Shown piece by piece: positions 34,259 through 44,503 of a stretch of DNA of 64,000 nucleotides (position 1 is the first letter of the stretch; the number at the start of each line of letters is the position of its first letter). Under the pieces are notes generated by a model. That model was not told where the DNA came from. It did not search any database and was given only the letters and a program-made list of their open reading frames with translations. Origin of the DNA: Isoetes taiwanensis (Eukaryota; Streptophyta; Lycopodiopsida; Isoetales; Isoetaceae); assembly GCA_021234155.1 (NCBI GenBank), contig JAJEKV010000038.1, positions 12,321,785 to 12,385,784 on the forward strand, written 5' to 3'. A program made the position numbers and the translations under genes.

Positions 34259-36716
34259 TAAAAAAAAATGCAGGCAATTGGTTTTCGAAATTGGGGTTAG
34301 GGTTCAAGACGGCAAATGATTTTCGAACTGGGTTTAGGGTTCAGAACAGCATGGCGCCGGAGATAGGCCGTGAACAGTCTTGATGCAATGGCGGATCCTC
34401 ACCCACCACCGGTATGTTGTATTTGGTTGGAATCTGCTAATTAGGTTGCTCGTCTTTGGGGCACATGCAAGGAGCAGAGCAAGGTTTGGCAGTCCCACTC
34501 TTGGAATGGTTACAAATGCAACGAAGTGCAATCAAGCTCCCAAGTGATTACGTTCCAACGAATGAGACAAGGATGGAGATCTGATGCCTGCAGGAGATTA
34601 TCCTTGGGGTAAGTTGATAATCTCATGATTCGCTTCTAAATACAATCATGATTTGCAGGGTATTTGTAAGCACACAGTAAGGCATTGGTGAACTATGAGT
34701 GACTCTGATGCTTTATTTGGCACTGGAGTCTAGATTTTTTGCTCGTTCTGTTTGTAATATCCTTGTGGCGCACCTTTTCCAAACTTCATATAAGGAAGAA
34801 TCAGATAGGGAATTGCATCACAGTAACATGCCATCATGCAAGAGATAAGCCACTATATTTGCAAGTTATTGTTATATCCATGTCTTCTGTTATACATGGT
34901 TTGGCCAGTTTTCTTTACATTTAATTTTGTAGCAGTTATTTTGAAAGCATATATCACTCGAATCTAGAATATGGATCACCGCATTTGCTTCATGTCTCAT
35001 GAAACTGTCCTTGAAGGTGTAATCAAGTATTTAGCATCTGTGACGCATTTCATTTTTTTGTATATGACAGGCCAGTCCACTGTAACTTGACACAGCAATG
35101 GAAGCTTGCGCAGGAACATATGCTGGCTACGGCAAAACTCTGCTTCAATTTTTCTTCTCAACATGTTGCTCCATGATTTTGGCAGGTCATTTTTATTTTT
35201 GCTTGCTCTCTTTTGTGATTACGCATGCCCTGGATATGTGTTTTGCAATCACAGGCTTAGGATTTTGAAGACCTCAAGGTCGATGGCTTGGCAATCCACC
35301 TGGATTTACTATGCTTCTTTTCTTCACTCCTTTGCAGATTTGAATATTAGACGATCTTGGTCGCTGCTCCAACAACCTTCTATCTATGCATTTTCCACGT
35401 TCTCCTTCTTGCCACACTAAGCTTTCGAAGCGCTAAATTGCAATGCTTTACCATATGAGAAACTTGGAATCCTGATGGTATGAACTTATTCATGGCATTC
35501 GAGTTCAAGGTAGCATCTTAACTCTGGCCGTCAGACAGAAACATAATTCCAGGTACAACAACTGCTATTCTGGCCCTCTGTAAATTCTGTTGTGAAAAGT
35601 AATGGTTCCTGAAGCTTATATGTCTTCTTCTATGTGCTCTTCCATCCAGCTTGTTAAAAATGTGAGTTGTGTATTAGAATCTAATTATGGCTTTCTGAAT
35701 GCAAGCAAGTGCAGTGAATCAATAAGAATAATGTTCTTACAGTTCTTGTGGATTCTTGTGGAAATGGTATTTTGGAGTTCTTTAAATGTTTCAAATTTTT
35801 TTACGCTTATTACAGATCTGTGTATGCATAAATGGTTGTAAAATCAGCTTCAGGTATTTGACTATGTTGTTGGTACTTCTCAGAAAGTATGTTTTACAAA
35901 CAGAGGGATTTGGTCTCCTGAAAGCCATGTTGCCAGTGTGTGCTCCAATTATGATTGCGGTGTGCAAAAAGTTATGTACGGCTTATAATATTTTCTTATT
36001 ATCTTGTTTACACGCAGGGATATCCTCCGGTATATGGCATAGCGCAATATTCCATGGGTAGGACAAGCTTTAAGCAAATTCTAGGTTTTTGGCACATCTA
36101 GAACATCTAGAACTTGGGAGTTTTTGCTTCGATGGCTCTTTCCCCTTTGGCATATTCCTCTGTTGGTATGAATTCTGACTATCAGCTCTTTCAGCACACA
36201 AAATTGTTCTTCAACAAATAGCTAATATAAAGTTTATGCAAAAAAAAGTTTCTTTAGTGGTTATCTCAATCCAAAATGTTAACTTCTTTGAAGAATTGGA
36301 AAATACTAGGGTTCAAATCCCTAGATCTACATTCATATATACATTTAGATTGTTATAATAACAATGGTAAAATTCTGCATTACTTTTGAACAATATCCTA
36401 GATGTTTTAATATCAAACTGCATTAGAATCGGAAAATGATGTATAAACCAATATCAATTGACCTAACAAAGCACCAATAAATTTTCAAATTGTGTATGTT
36501 CTATATTTAACAAACCATTACCAATTGCATTGTCCAAGACACCTTGCTTTTAATCGATACAAAATAGGTTTAAGGCGCAAGGCTTTACTATCTTGATGAC
36601 AAAACCACCCGTAGTTAGTTAATATTTTGTAATAAGAAGTAAACATTTTCTTGCATGGATCATTTGAAAAAGAGTAGACAACTTCATAAGAAAACCACTG
36701 TAAGTTGCACGAACAA
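34259..36716. other. Unassigned; weak gene-like patches
   Basis: At 34285-34370 a GGGTTAGGGTT-like 45-base motif is repeated, followed by ATGGCGCCGGAG. An exon-like stretch at 34470-34612 ends before GTAAGT. Frames of 80-100 codons at 35106-35420 have no recognisable motif. A gene is possible but not supported. Confidence 0.3.
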
Positions 36717-36857
36717 GTGAAAGCTAAAATTATTAGTGGTTTATGCATCCCCTACCTAATAAATCAAATAAACAAACTACCTTGAAAGCTAAAATTAATA
36801 GTGGTTTATGGCTCCCCTATCTAAAATATAGCAATAAATCAAATAAACAAACTACCA
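36717..36857. repeat. Tandem duplication, about 70 bp
   Basis: GAAAGCTAAAATTA through AAATCAAATAAACAAACTAC occurs twice. Confidence 0.85.
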
Positions 36858-37670
36858 TAAAGAATCATGATGGTGAACTATGAAAATAAACTAGCAAAAC
36901 AGAACATATACAAGAACCACATTGTGTAACTAGTAGTGGTTATTCAACACATTAACCCACTTAGTGATATTAGTTTATGATAGTGGTTTTATGGAAAAAC
37001 TATTGTAGAAAACTGATAATGATTATTTTTTGGGGGCCTTGTGTTTGAGGCAGGGTGATGTCTAAACCTCTCCAACACTCTTAATATCTAGTCGTGTGAT
37101 CTTGTTTGGTCCCATTAGGTTATGAAGCTCATTTGATCTGTGTTGAAAACCCCATTTGGGCAGCATTGCTAAATTGTGTGCAAGCTGAATTGCTAAGTTA
37201 ACAAAATACGTTTCTATCATCTATGTTCTGATGTGGGTTTTACATTTAAGCTGTCACCATATGTTTCTTAGATGTTCCGGGGTAAATCTTGTTATTAAAA
37301 TGGCATGGCGTGACGCCATGCTTCATATTAGTGTTCTATACAACTAGAACAAAACATGGTTACAAGCAGTTACTAAAGATACAAACCTGCCCATTCACTA
37401 CTTTTTTGCAAGAATCAAAGGTATGCATATGTAATTGCACCCATGTGATTTACATGAGCCACCTTCTCATACTTACGATGAGTTGATATGCATATGCTTA
37501 TGAATGTTTGCCATGGCAAAATAAGCTTGCATTAACACCAGCACACGTTACCATATGCACTAGCATATGCATGACAATGTGCAATTTACAATAGTTTACA
37601 TGATTCTTGTATTGCAATATTCAAATTACAGATAATGAATATAATGATTACATAACATGTACTTATAGTT
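36858..37670. other. Unassigned AT-rich sequence
   Basis: Nothing supported. Several TAGTGGTTTATG phrases recall the repeats at 15.6 and 46.9 kb. Confidence 0.35.
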
Positions 37671-37790
37671 TGTTTGCAGGAAATAATTTGTTTATCTTGA
37701 TTTATAGTTGTTTGCAACTTATAGTTGTTTGCAGGAAATAATTTGTTTATCTTGATTTATAGTTGTTTGCAATGGAAATAATTTGTTTAT
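37671..37790. repeat. Tandem repeat, about 55 bp, three copies
   Basis: GGAAATAATTTGTTTATC followed by TTGATTTATAGTTGTTTGCA, repeated with small changes. Confidence 0.85.
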
Positions 37791-37850
37791 TATGCTTTTT
37801 AGTAATTAATATTTAGGCCCATAAAGTTTACTTATGTTTGCTTTAGTTAG

Positions 37851-38329
37851 GGCCCGAAGGGCCAAATTTTTTTTTTAATAGAACAATCAACACACAACTA
37901 CCATTAACATTATTAACACAAACCATTGCATTTAACACATTTTAATTAAAATCCCCCTTAAACCCCCTTTGGTTTGGGTGCATATTCACACGGGGGGTTA
38001 CGTAGGGCAGCGAGAGCCCCAAAAATATATTTACAATACATGTACAAAATTAACACCATTAAGTACATTCTCTCAAACCTTATAGTATTTTACAAATTTC
38101 AATATACAGTATACAAAAATATGTACATGCATACCCCACAAACGAGGATCGCTATGTACGGTCCAGATCAAGGAATAAAGGCCAAATATGCCCATCCGAC
38201 AGCTCTCGATGCCTGGAGTAACCCCCCGTGTGAATATGCACCCAAACCAAAGGGGTTTAAGGGGGATTTTAATTAAAATGTGTTAAATGCAATGGTTTGT
38301 GTTAATAATGTTAATGGTAGTTGTGTGTG
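37851..38329. mobile_element. Foldback element, copy B (best preserved)
   Basis: Two inverted arms of about 112 bases (37889-38000 and 38218-38329) include CACACAACTACCATTAACAT and GGTTTGGGTGCATATTCACA. They enclose a 217-base loop. The left flank carries the GGCCCGAAGGGCC palindrome and T run also seen at 28.9 and 52.3 kb. No coding capacity. Confidence 0.85.
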
Positions 38330-38339
38330 AATATGCACC

Positions 38340-38490
38340 CCGTGTGAATATCACTGCTTTTGCACAGATACAATTTTACAAGGGATCAGTCTCTAGAAGA
38401 TCGAAAGACTACAATATCACTACTTTTGCACATATAAAATTTCACAAGGGATTGGTCTCTAGAAGATTGAAAGACTATAATATCACTGTT
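38340..38490. repeat. Tandem repeat, about 70 bp, two to three copies
   Basis: AATATCACT(G/A)CTTTTGCACA followed by GGGAT(C/T)(A/G)GTCTCTAGAAGA; the second half also occurs at 14374. Confidence 0.85.
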
Positions 38491-38875
38491 TTTGCACATT
38501 TTAAGGTAGCAGTGCCCTATATTATTGATGTCGTTGCACAACAAGCAGCTTTGTATTACACACAGATTTGTAAATTTCTCTCCCTTTTATAGACTATGGA
38601 GCTTATTTGTTCTACATTGGAAAACAATGTAAAACTAGACATGAAAACATTACGTTTCATGGTGTGCATGACCAATGAAATGCGATATATTTGTGCTGCA
38701 TTGAAAAAAGTTGTCAATGTAATTGTGATTGTGCAAATATACCAATACATTCCCAAATATTTATTCCCAAACAGTCAGAGTGAAGGGGACATGATTCAAA
38801 TACTTTTTATTTTTGGCTATTATTTTTGAATCATTAATTTCATTGTTAACTTATTATTTACAGGTTCACAGCTTA

Positions 38876-38904
38876 TGCCCAGCAATGCTGGGCACCATTA
38901 CTAG
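38876..38904 (+). mobile_element. Helitron-like 3' terminus 2
   Basis: A perfect 19-base hairpin, TGCCCAGCAATGCTGGGCA, then CCATTA and CTAG, followed by T. This is the cleanest of the four Helitron-type ends in the window. Confidence 0.7.
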
Positions 38905-38990
38905 TAAAAAATAAGATAGTGTGGTCATGGAAAAAGGTCATTGCACACTTTTCTCATTGCTTTCAAAACACTTACAGACTTCCAACTTAT

Positions 38991-39018
38991 GTCTAACATC
39001 GTTGGGCACCATTATTAG
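38991..39018 (+). mobile_element. Helitron-like 3' terminus 3 (degenerate)
   Basis: GTCTAACATCGTTGGGCA, CCATTA, TTAG, then T: the same terminus 114 bases downstream of copy 2 with point changes in the hairpin and in CTAG. Likely an older end nested beside the newer one. Confidence 0.5.
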
Positions 39019-39342
39019 TAACATATTAAAATTATGAATCCAAAGCAGAACAACTTTAATAAATTGATCACACAAGCACATACAAGGAGAAACACAAGGA
39101 AATACTGATGTGAACTCCGAACCCCTGAGAATTCCATTGATTGGCTGCAAAATATATAAAAGTTGTTAATAAGACAGTTCCGAAAATCAAGAACAAAAGG
39201 CGGAAAGTGATCAACAAGAAAACAACAAAAGATTAAGCCTCGTACCTATCGCGGCAAACTATCAGCAACTTCCGAAAATACCAAAGCTCTTAAATTCCAT
39301 ATTTTAACATCCATTTGGCTGCATGACGCTGAGGGTATGGTT

Positions 39343-40929
39343 TTAACAATTCAACCATATCCGGAGCATCGATTTGTTCCTTCGTAGCATCAACCACCTT
39401 TGAGAAGGGTTCTTTCTCGTCCGTATGAATCCTTGCAACTCATATCCAACAAGGCGTAGCACCAGGGCAGCCCCAACGGAATGAGCATTGACTTCACCAT
39501 TGACCAACAGCAGCAACTTCGACCTCATGCCTTCGCTATCATCCAAATAACTGCAAAATCTTACTAAGACCCCTAATGCTACCTGCCTCTTATCCTCTTC
39601 TGTTGCTGAGACCCCTATTGCTACTTCTGTTGCTAAGACCCCTGATGCTACCTGCCTCTTATTTTCTTCTATCAGGAGGTGCCAGAGTAGAAAATCTCTC
39701 ACAGGTTCCTTCAGTCCTGGGACCTCACATAACGGGTTGATTGCTTGAGGGTGTTCCTTTGTGAACTGAACTAGAATGCTTAAATCTCCAATCGTCAAGA
39801 CTGCCAACTTACGGACTAGACGGTGTTCCCCATTTGTTGATCCCGACTTTGCAACAGTCTCCATTGTTCTGTCCAATAAGTATAGCTTAAGGTCCATGCC
39901 CAGGGCTTCTATTGTGCTCTTCTTTGAAGCTGTTTTGTACACCTCCTTCAGATAGTCATGGTCCAATCCGTCAAGAAGTGTTTCAGAATTATTATTAGTA
40001 CGATCAGAATTACTATCAGTACGATCGAGTCTTCTTCTTCTTGAAACTTCCTTGCAACGACCATATGCCAAGATGGTGGGAATTCCAACTTGACTCACTA
40101 TTATTCCAACAATAAATAGGGATGCCTCTGTCAATACCATGATATAGAACAGCATCATAACACTCTTCTTATGCTTGCTGTTTATTATTGTTGTACCAAA
40201 ATCCTGCTTTCTGAGTATATAGCTGGGGAGCACTAGGCTGACCACCGCTGAGCCTGCTTCAATAAACTGGAGAAACCATAGGACCACATGCTTCAGCGAG
40301 AACTTTAAGTTTGCGCCTTCTTTAGCCGATGAAAACTGGGCCCGCATAAAGACGGGGATAGCGTCAAATTTGAAGTTGTCCGAGCTGTTCGTTGCATCTT
40401 CTTGGAAACACGATGTCTCTAGTATGTAGAGGAGAGTGAGACCGAGAATGACAAGACTCACAGGATAAAACAAGATAAAAAGGCAAAAACCAATGAAGGT
40501 ATCATTATATTGTGCATCCTTGTCTGTTCTCCCAAAAAGCCGAACAACATTGGTGAGAATGAGGCCAGAGATGTACCAAAAGTCGTGGGGAGTGAGGTCA
40601 CTTACAAAACCACCTAGTATTATGAAACCCCCTGCAGATGCAACCTTTCCAAGCAGTGTGGAAAAGTTCATCATAATCTCTGCAATGCATATCACAACCT
40701 TTATCCCGTCCACTGTAGTCTCTACAATTCTTGCTTTATCCCGAGCTCCAGAAGCAGTAACCACAGGTGGAACAGGTGGAGTAGCCACAGGTGGAACAGT
40801 AATGATATCTATATTATGAGCAGGAGCCGTCTGAACATTGGGCATTTCCATATCCACAGCTTGAGAAGCCGTCAGAACATTGGGAGCAGCCATAGTATCA
40901 GGAGCCGTCGGAACATTGCCACTAGCCAT
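39343..40929 (-). CDS. Multi-pass membrane protein, BLE2-like (tentative); C-terminus frameshifted
   Basis: ATG at 40929, 528 codons. Residues 1-65 are Pro/Thr/Ala-rich (repeated NVxTAP phrases). Hydrophobic segments lie at about 77-91, 98-113, 118-133, 145-170, 212-238 and 256-288, giving some six membrane spans. A basic cluster (RRRR, 297-300) follows, then a helical soluble domain. The GGFxSDLxxxDFW block at 106-118 resembles the plant BLE2-like membrane family; the biochemical role is unknown. At 421-455 a short repeat (KRQVAxGVL) is duplicated. Compared with the copy at 5.2 kb, 13 bases are missing near 39424, so the last 26 residues are read out of frame; the ancestral frame would stop at 39290. 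It may still be expressed with an altered tail. No introns are apparent, which is compatible with retroposition. Confidence 0.7.
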   Translation of the reverse strand: MASGNVPTAPDTMAAPNVLTASQAVDMEMPNVQTAPAHNIDIITVPPVATPPVPPVVTASGARDKARIVETTVDGIKVVICIAEIMMNFSTLLGKVASAGGFIILGGFVSDLTPHDFWYISGLILTNVVRLFGRTDKDAQYNDTFIGFCLFILFYPVSLVILGLTLLYILETSCFQEDATNSSDNFKFDAIPVFMRAQFSSAKEGANLKFSLKHVVLWFLQFIEAGSAVVSLVLPSYILRKQDFGTTIINSKHKKSVMMLFYIMVLTEASLFIVGIIVSQVGIPTILAYGRCKEVSRRRRLDRTDSNSDRTNNNSETLLDGLDHDYLKEVYKTASKKSTIEALGMDLKLYLLDRTMETVAKSGSTNGEHRLVRKLAVLTIGDLSILVQFTKEHPQAINPLCEVPGLKEPVRDFLLWHLLIEENKRQVASGVLATEVAIGVSATEEDKRQVALGVLVRFCSYLDDSEGMRSKLLLLVNGEVNAHSVGAALVLRLVGYELQGFIRTRKNPSQRWLMLRRNKSMLRIWLNC

Positions 40930-41573
40930 AGCTTAAATCAAATGTGATTTTACGTTAGGCCTTAACTAACATCTAACTTCTAACCATGAGTCAGATACAG
41001 AATGTAATTTATGGAGAAGGCCCTCCTCTATTCTATTCTATAAACTTGTCAAGTTGGTCCACCAGACGAAGCTTCTTTGAACAAAATTTATACTATATCG
41101 GATGTCATAGCCACCAGTAAACAAGGCAACACCTTTCAAATTTATTGCAAGCTTTTATTAGCAAGCTTTGCGTGCCTCCCTAATTTCTATCCAACCCAAC
41201 AGTTAATGTCTTTGACAATTCGCCTCAACTACACACACACGCAAGTACCACTTAAAACCTTGGACCCAAAAAAAACATTTATTAGAAATGCATCTGGCTG
41301 GCTAATAAATCTGCATTATATCCGAAATATGTTCACTACAACTGTCATCAAATCAAACTGGCAAGCTTCTAGATGCCTCTGCGTTGACTTTTTGAGTTCT
41401 GTATCCAACCCAGATAATGTCTTCAACAATTGGCCCAAATATATCATTGAAGTCCTTTCTAGGATCTTAATATAACAGTGTGCATTTTTTCATCTTGAGT
41501 GTAGATGTACCCACTTGCCTGATATCGAATTGAGTGCTTCTGCATTGTGTTTGCCACCTTCTAGACATGCTTC
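40930..41573. other. Upstream region of the membrane-protein gene
   Basis: AT-rich. A TATA-like TTTATAGAAT lies on the minus strand near 41040, about 110 bases upstream of the ATG. Nothing else is recognised. Confidence 0.35.
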
Positions 41574-41798
41574 TGTGAATGCAAAGACACAATGGAACAA
41601 ATGAATAACCGAAACTCAAGAAGATGATGTATTGATCATGCAGTGATTACAATATATAGATGAGAAAAGGCGGTGTTCTGATACACCGTCTAAATGAGAG
41701 CCGTAATCTCAGTGCCGTCTAAATGAGGGCCTTAATCTCAGTGCGAGATTCAGGGCATGACTGTACTCCACGTGGCTGATCGAGGGGAAACATCAACA
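41574..41798 (-). repeat. Copia 3' LTR
   Basis: Read on the minus strand it begins TGTTGATG and ends CATTCACA. It is 225 bp and matches 45936-46160 except at three positions (two near 41626-41635, one near 41710). Confidence 0.95.
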
Positions 41799-41812
41799 GT
41801 CCCCCTTCAACG
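41799..41812 (-). promoter_or_regulatory. Polypurine tract of the Copia element
   Basis: On the minus strand GAAGGGGGAC immediately precedes the 3' LTR. Confidence 0.75.
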
Positions 41813-43654
41813 AGAACAGACACCAAGTTTCGCAACAAAAAGCTGGAATTTGTCTCGGCCAAGAGCCTTTGTGAACATGTCTGCAGGCATTTCAGCTGTA
41901 GGCAAATAAGAAAGTGCAATGAAGCCTTCTTCTAATTGCTGTTGAACATAATGATAATGGATGGGGATGTGATGAGTGCGAGCCCTGCTAGCTGGTTGCT
42001 CAGCCATGCGTATGGCACTTTGATTGTCAAGCCAAACTGGAATAGGTGCTGGGGAGGACTGCAGAACATCATGAAGCAAATTTGAGAATTTGATGAGAAG
42101 CCGGGCACCATGAGAAAGGGCTAAGTATTCTGCCTCTGCAGAAGAAACAGCCACTGAAGCTTGCTTCTGAGAAAGCCAAGCAACAACACCACCATGGAAA
42201 TAAAAACAACTCCCTGTTGTAGAGGCCCCGTTGGTGTTGGTCCCTAGACTGGCATCAAGAAAGGCGGTAAGAGCAGAAGGTTCTTGAGGAGCATAAAGAA
42301 TCCCGAAGGTCATGGTGCCTTTCAAATAGCGGAGAATGCGCTTTGCAAGTTCCCAGTGATAGGGAGTATGTTTATCATTGAATTTGCTGAGTGTGATCAC
42401 GGAGTAGCAGAGGTCAGGGCGTGTGCATATCATAAGATACATGAGACTGCCAATCAGTGAGCGAAAAGGAACCTGGGGATCAGGAGATGCAGCAACTGGA
42501 GTCTGAAGAAGATGCAAATTGGGCTCCATGGGAGTGCACACGGGCTTGCAATCTTGCATGCCAAAACGTTCCAAAATAAGCTGGGCGTAGCGTGGCTGAG
42601 AGATATGCAAGGAGCGAGCAGGGCGATCACGAGCAATGTGCAGACCAAGAAAAAAGGCAGCAGGACCAAGATCTTTAATTTGAAAATGCATGGAGAGAAA
42701 ATCTTTGACCTGGAGCATCTGAGACGAAGAATTTCCCATCAACAACATGTCATCCACATAAAGGAGGATCAAAGTAATGTGTGCCTCCTGTCTCAAAATA
42801 TACACGTTTGGATCAGCATAGGCACTGAAAAAACCATACTGTTTGATCAGAGTATCAAATTTAAGAAACCATGCACGAGAGGCCTGTTTAAGGCCATATA
42901 TGGCCTTGCGAAGTTTACAAACTCGATGAGGATGAGCAGCATCTATGAACCCTGGAGGTTGAGACATAAAAATCTCCTCTTGCAGGTCCCCATTGAGAAA
43001 AGCAGTGTGAACATCAAGCTGATCAATGTCCCAATCTTCACGAGCTGCAAGAGCTAAGAGAGTGCGCAGACTATCCATATGAATGACGGGCGAAAAAGTT
43101 TGATCATAATCCAGACCATGAATTTGAGTAAAACCCCTAGCAACAAGCCGTGCTTTGTATCTTGTGAGATTCCCAGCAGAATCACATTTTTTGGTGAAGA
43201 CCCATTTGCAATCAACAGTGCGCCTCCCTTTGGGTAAATCCACAAGTTCCCATACATGATTATCAGCCATGGATTGAAGCTCATCCAAGGCAACTTGATG
43301 CCAGTGCGGAGCCTCTTCACCAGTGAAGGCTTGAGAAATAGAAGTGGGCTCGTCTTGGGCAGCAAGGCAACACCATTCCAGAAGACTGCATTGGGCATTT
43401 TCAATGATCTTGCGAGTTGGATGGCGACTACGTGGAGGCAAAGAAGAAGAGGCAAGTGGTGCAGGAGCGGGCTGATCAATGGGAGGAGCGGGCTGATCAA
43501 TGGAAGAATGCTGGTCATGAATGGTGGGCTGAGGAGGGTGTTCAGCAATAGAGGGAGGATCAGGCACTAAGAGAGCATCATCAATGAAGTTAATTTCAAA
43601 AGACTCACCAGGAAAGGAGGATTCATTGAAGATAACATCGGAACAGTGGACAAT
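41807..43654 (-). CDS. Copia pol: reverse transcriptase and RNase H
   Basis: Open from just after the TAG at 43655 to a stop at 41807. RT blocks: WVFTKKCDSAGN with YKARLVARGFTQ, QLDVHTAFLNGDL, then LLYVDDMLLMG (catalytic Asp pair). RNase H: LDASLGTNTNGAS, SSAEAEYLALS, WLDNQSAIRMAE and the terminal DMFTKALG. The domain set is complete and the frame intact, so this part could still yield functional enzyme if translated past the upstream TAG codons. The copia-type order and full C-terminus match normal elements. Confidence 0.93.
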   Translation of the reverse strand: MVHCSDVIFNESSFPGESFEINFIDDALLVPDPPSIAEHPPQPTIHDQHSSIDQPAPPIDQPAPAPLASSSLPPRSRHPTRKIIENAQCSLLEWCCLAAQDEPTSISQAFTGEEAPHWHQVALDELQSMADNHVWELVDLPKGRRTVDCKWVFTKKCDSAGNLTRYKARLVARGFTQIHGLDYDQTFSPVIHMDSLRTLLALAAREDWDIDQLDVHTAFLNGDLQEEIFMSQPPGFIDAAHPHRVCKLRKAIYGLKQASRAWFLKFDTLIKQYGFFSAYADPNVYILRQEAHITLILLYVDDMLLMGNSSSQMLQVKDFLSMHFQIKDLGPAAFFLGLHIARDRPARSLHISQPRYAQLILERFGMQDCKPVCTPMEPNLHLLQTPVAASPDPQVPFRSLIGSLMYLMICTRPDLCYSVITLSKFNDKHTPYHWELAKRILRYLKGTMTFGILYAPQEPSALTAFLDASLGTNTNGASTTGSCFYFHGGVVAWLSQKQASVAVSSAEAEYLALSHGARLLIKFSNLLHDVLQSSPAPIPVWLDNQSAIRMAEQPASRARTHHIPIHYHYVQQQLEEGFIALSYLPTAEMPADMFTKALGRDKFQLFVAKLGVCSR

Positions 43655-44503
43655 CTAATCAGAGAGCGGATCCCAACATTTGTGGGCCTTTCGGTTGGCT
43701 GAATATCCAACAAATCTGCAGTCAAGACTCTTGTCATCCCATTTGTGTCGTAATTCATGAGGAAGATGAGCATAAACTTGACATCCAAAAGCTCGCAGAT
43801 AAGAGAGATCGGGCTTAAGACCAGTCCAGACTTCATGTGGAGTGGAGCCAGGAACCGCCACAGTAGGGATTAAGTTCTGCACATGGACTGCAGTGGAGAG
43901 AGCCTCTTCCCAAAAAGAAGACGGCAAATGCCCTTGAACCAAAAGAGTTTTGGCTGCTTCACATAGGATTCGGTTCTTCCGCTCAGCTACACCGTTTTGT
44001 TGTGGAGTGTATCGGGTGGTAAGCTGCCGCTCAATCCCGGCCTCATCACAAATCTGGTAGAAAAGGTCGCTGAGGTACTCTCCACCACCATCGGTCCAAA
44101 GAATCTGAATGGAAGTGTGACACTGGTTCTCCACAGAGTGCTTGTAAGTTAAAAAAGCTTGAAGAGCTTGGCTTTTCCGTTCAAGGAAGAAAAGAGAGGC
44201 TCGCCGGCTGTGATCATCAATGAAAGAAATGAAGTATTTGTTACCATTTCTGCTAAGAAGCTCCATAGGACCACAGATGTCAGAGTGTACGAGTTGAAGA
44301 AGTCTTTCTGCGCGTGAACCAATTGCAACATAAAGTCGACGGTGATGTTTGCCAAGAACACAAGCATGGCACAAAGGAACTTCAATCTGAGAGAAAAGAG
44401 GCAGCCCAATAACAAGATTCTTCCGGGCCATATCAGAAATAGCACGGTTATGAACATGTGCGAGCCTGCGGTGCCAAATTTGGAGCGATTCCCATGCTGA
44501 GGT
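43655..44503 (-). CDS. Copia pol: integrase
   Basis: In the same frame as both neighbours, bounded by TAG codons at 44504-44506 and 43655-43657. It has the pre-integrase zinc region (IWHRRLAHVH, then CHACVLGKHH) and core residues in LVHSDICGP, WTDGGGEYL and YTPQQNGVAERKNR (D, D, E). The C-terminal GKY-type region ends YSANRKAHKCWDPLSD right before the TAG. Integrase inserts element cDNA into the chromosome; the catalytic residues are all present. Confidence 0.92.
   Translation of the reverse strand, partial: TSAWESLQIWHRRLAHVHNRAISDMARKNLVIGLPLFSQIEVPLCHACVLGKHHRRLYVAIGSRAERLLQLVHSDICGPMELLSRNGNKYFISFIDDHSRRASLFFLERKSQALQAFLTYKHSVENQCHTSIQILWTDGGGEYLSDLFYQICDEAGIERQLTTRYTPQQNGVAERKNRILCEAAKTLLVQGHLPSSFWEEALSTAVHVQNLIPTVAVPGSTPHEVWTGLKPDLSYLRAFGCQVYAHLPHELRHKWDDKSLDCRFVGYSANRKAHKCWDPLSD

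Noticed and set aside
34285-34350. Interstitial telomere repeat
   Set aside because: Only isolated GGGTTAGGGTT-like phrases occur inside a 45-base duplication; there is no run of TTTAGGG units.
36300-36330. B-box-like GGTTCAAATCCC (also near 28707 and 34003)
   Set aside because: Single short matches without an A box at the right distance.
40493-40819. 108-codon plus-strand frame
   Set aside because: Antisense to the membrane-protein gene, whose own frame is far longer and has clear membrane segments.
42512-43057. 181-codon plus-strand frame
   Set aside because: Antisense to the intact RT of the minus-strand Copia.
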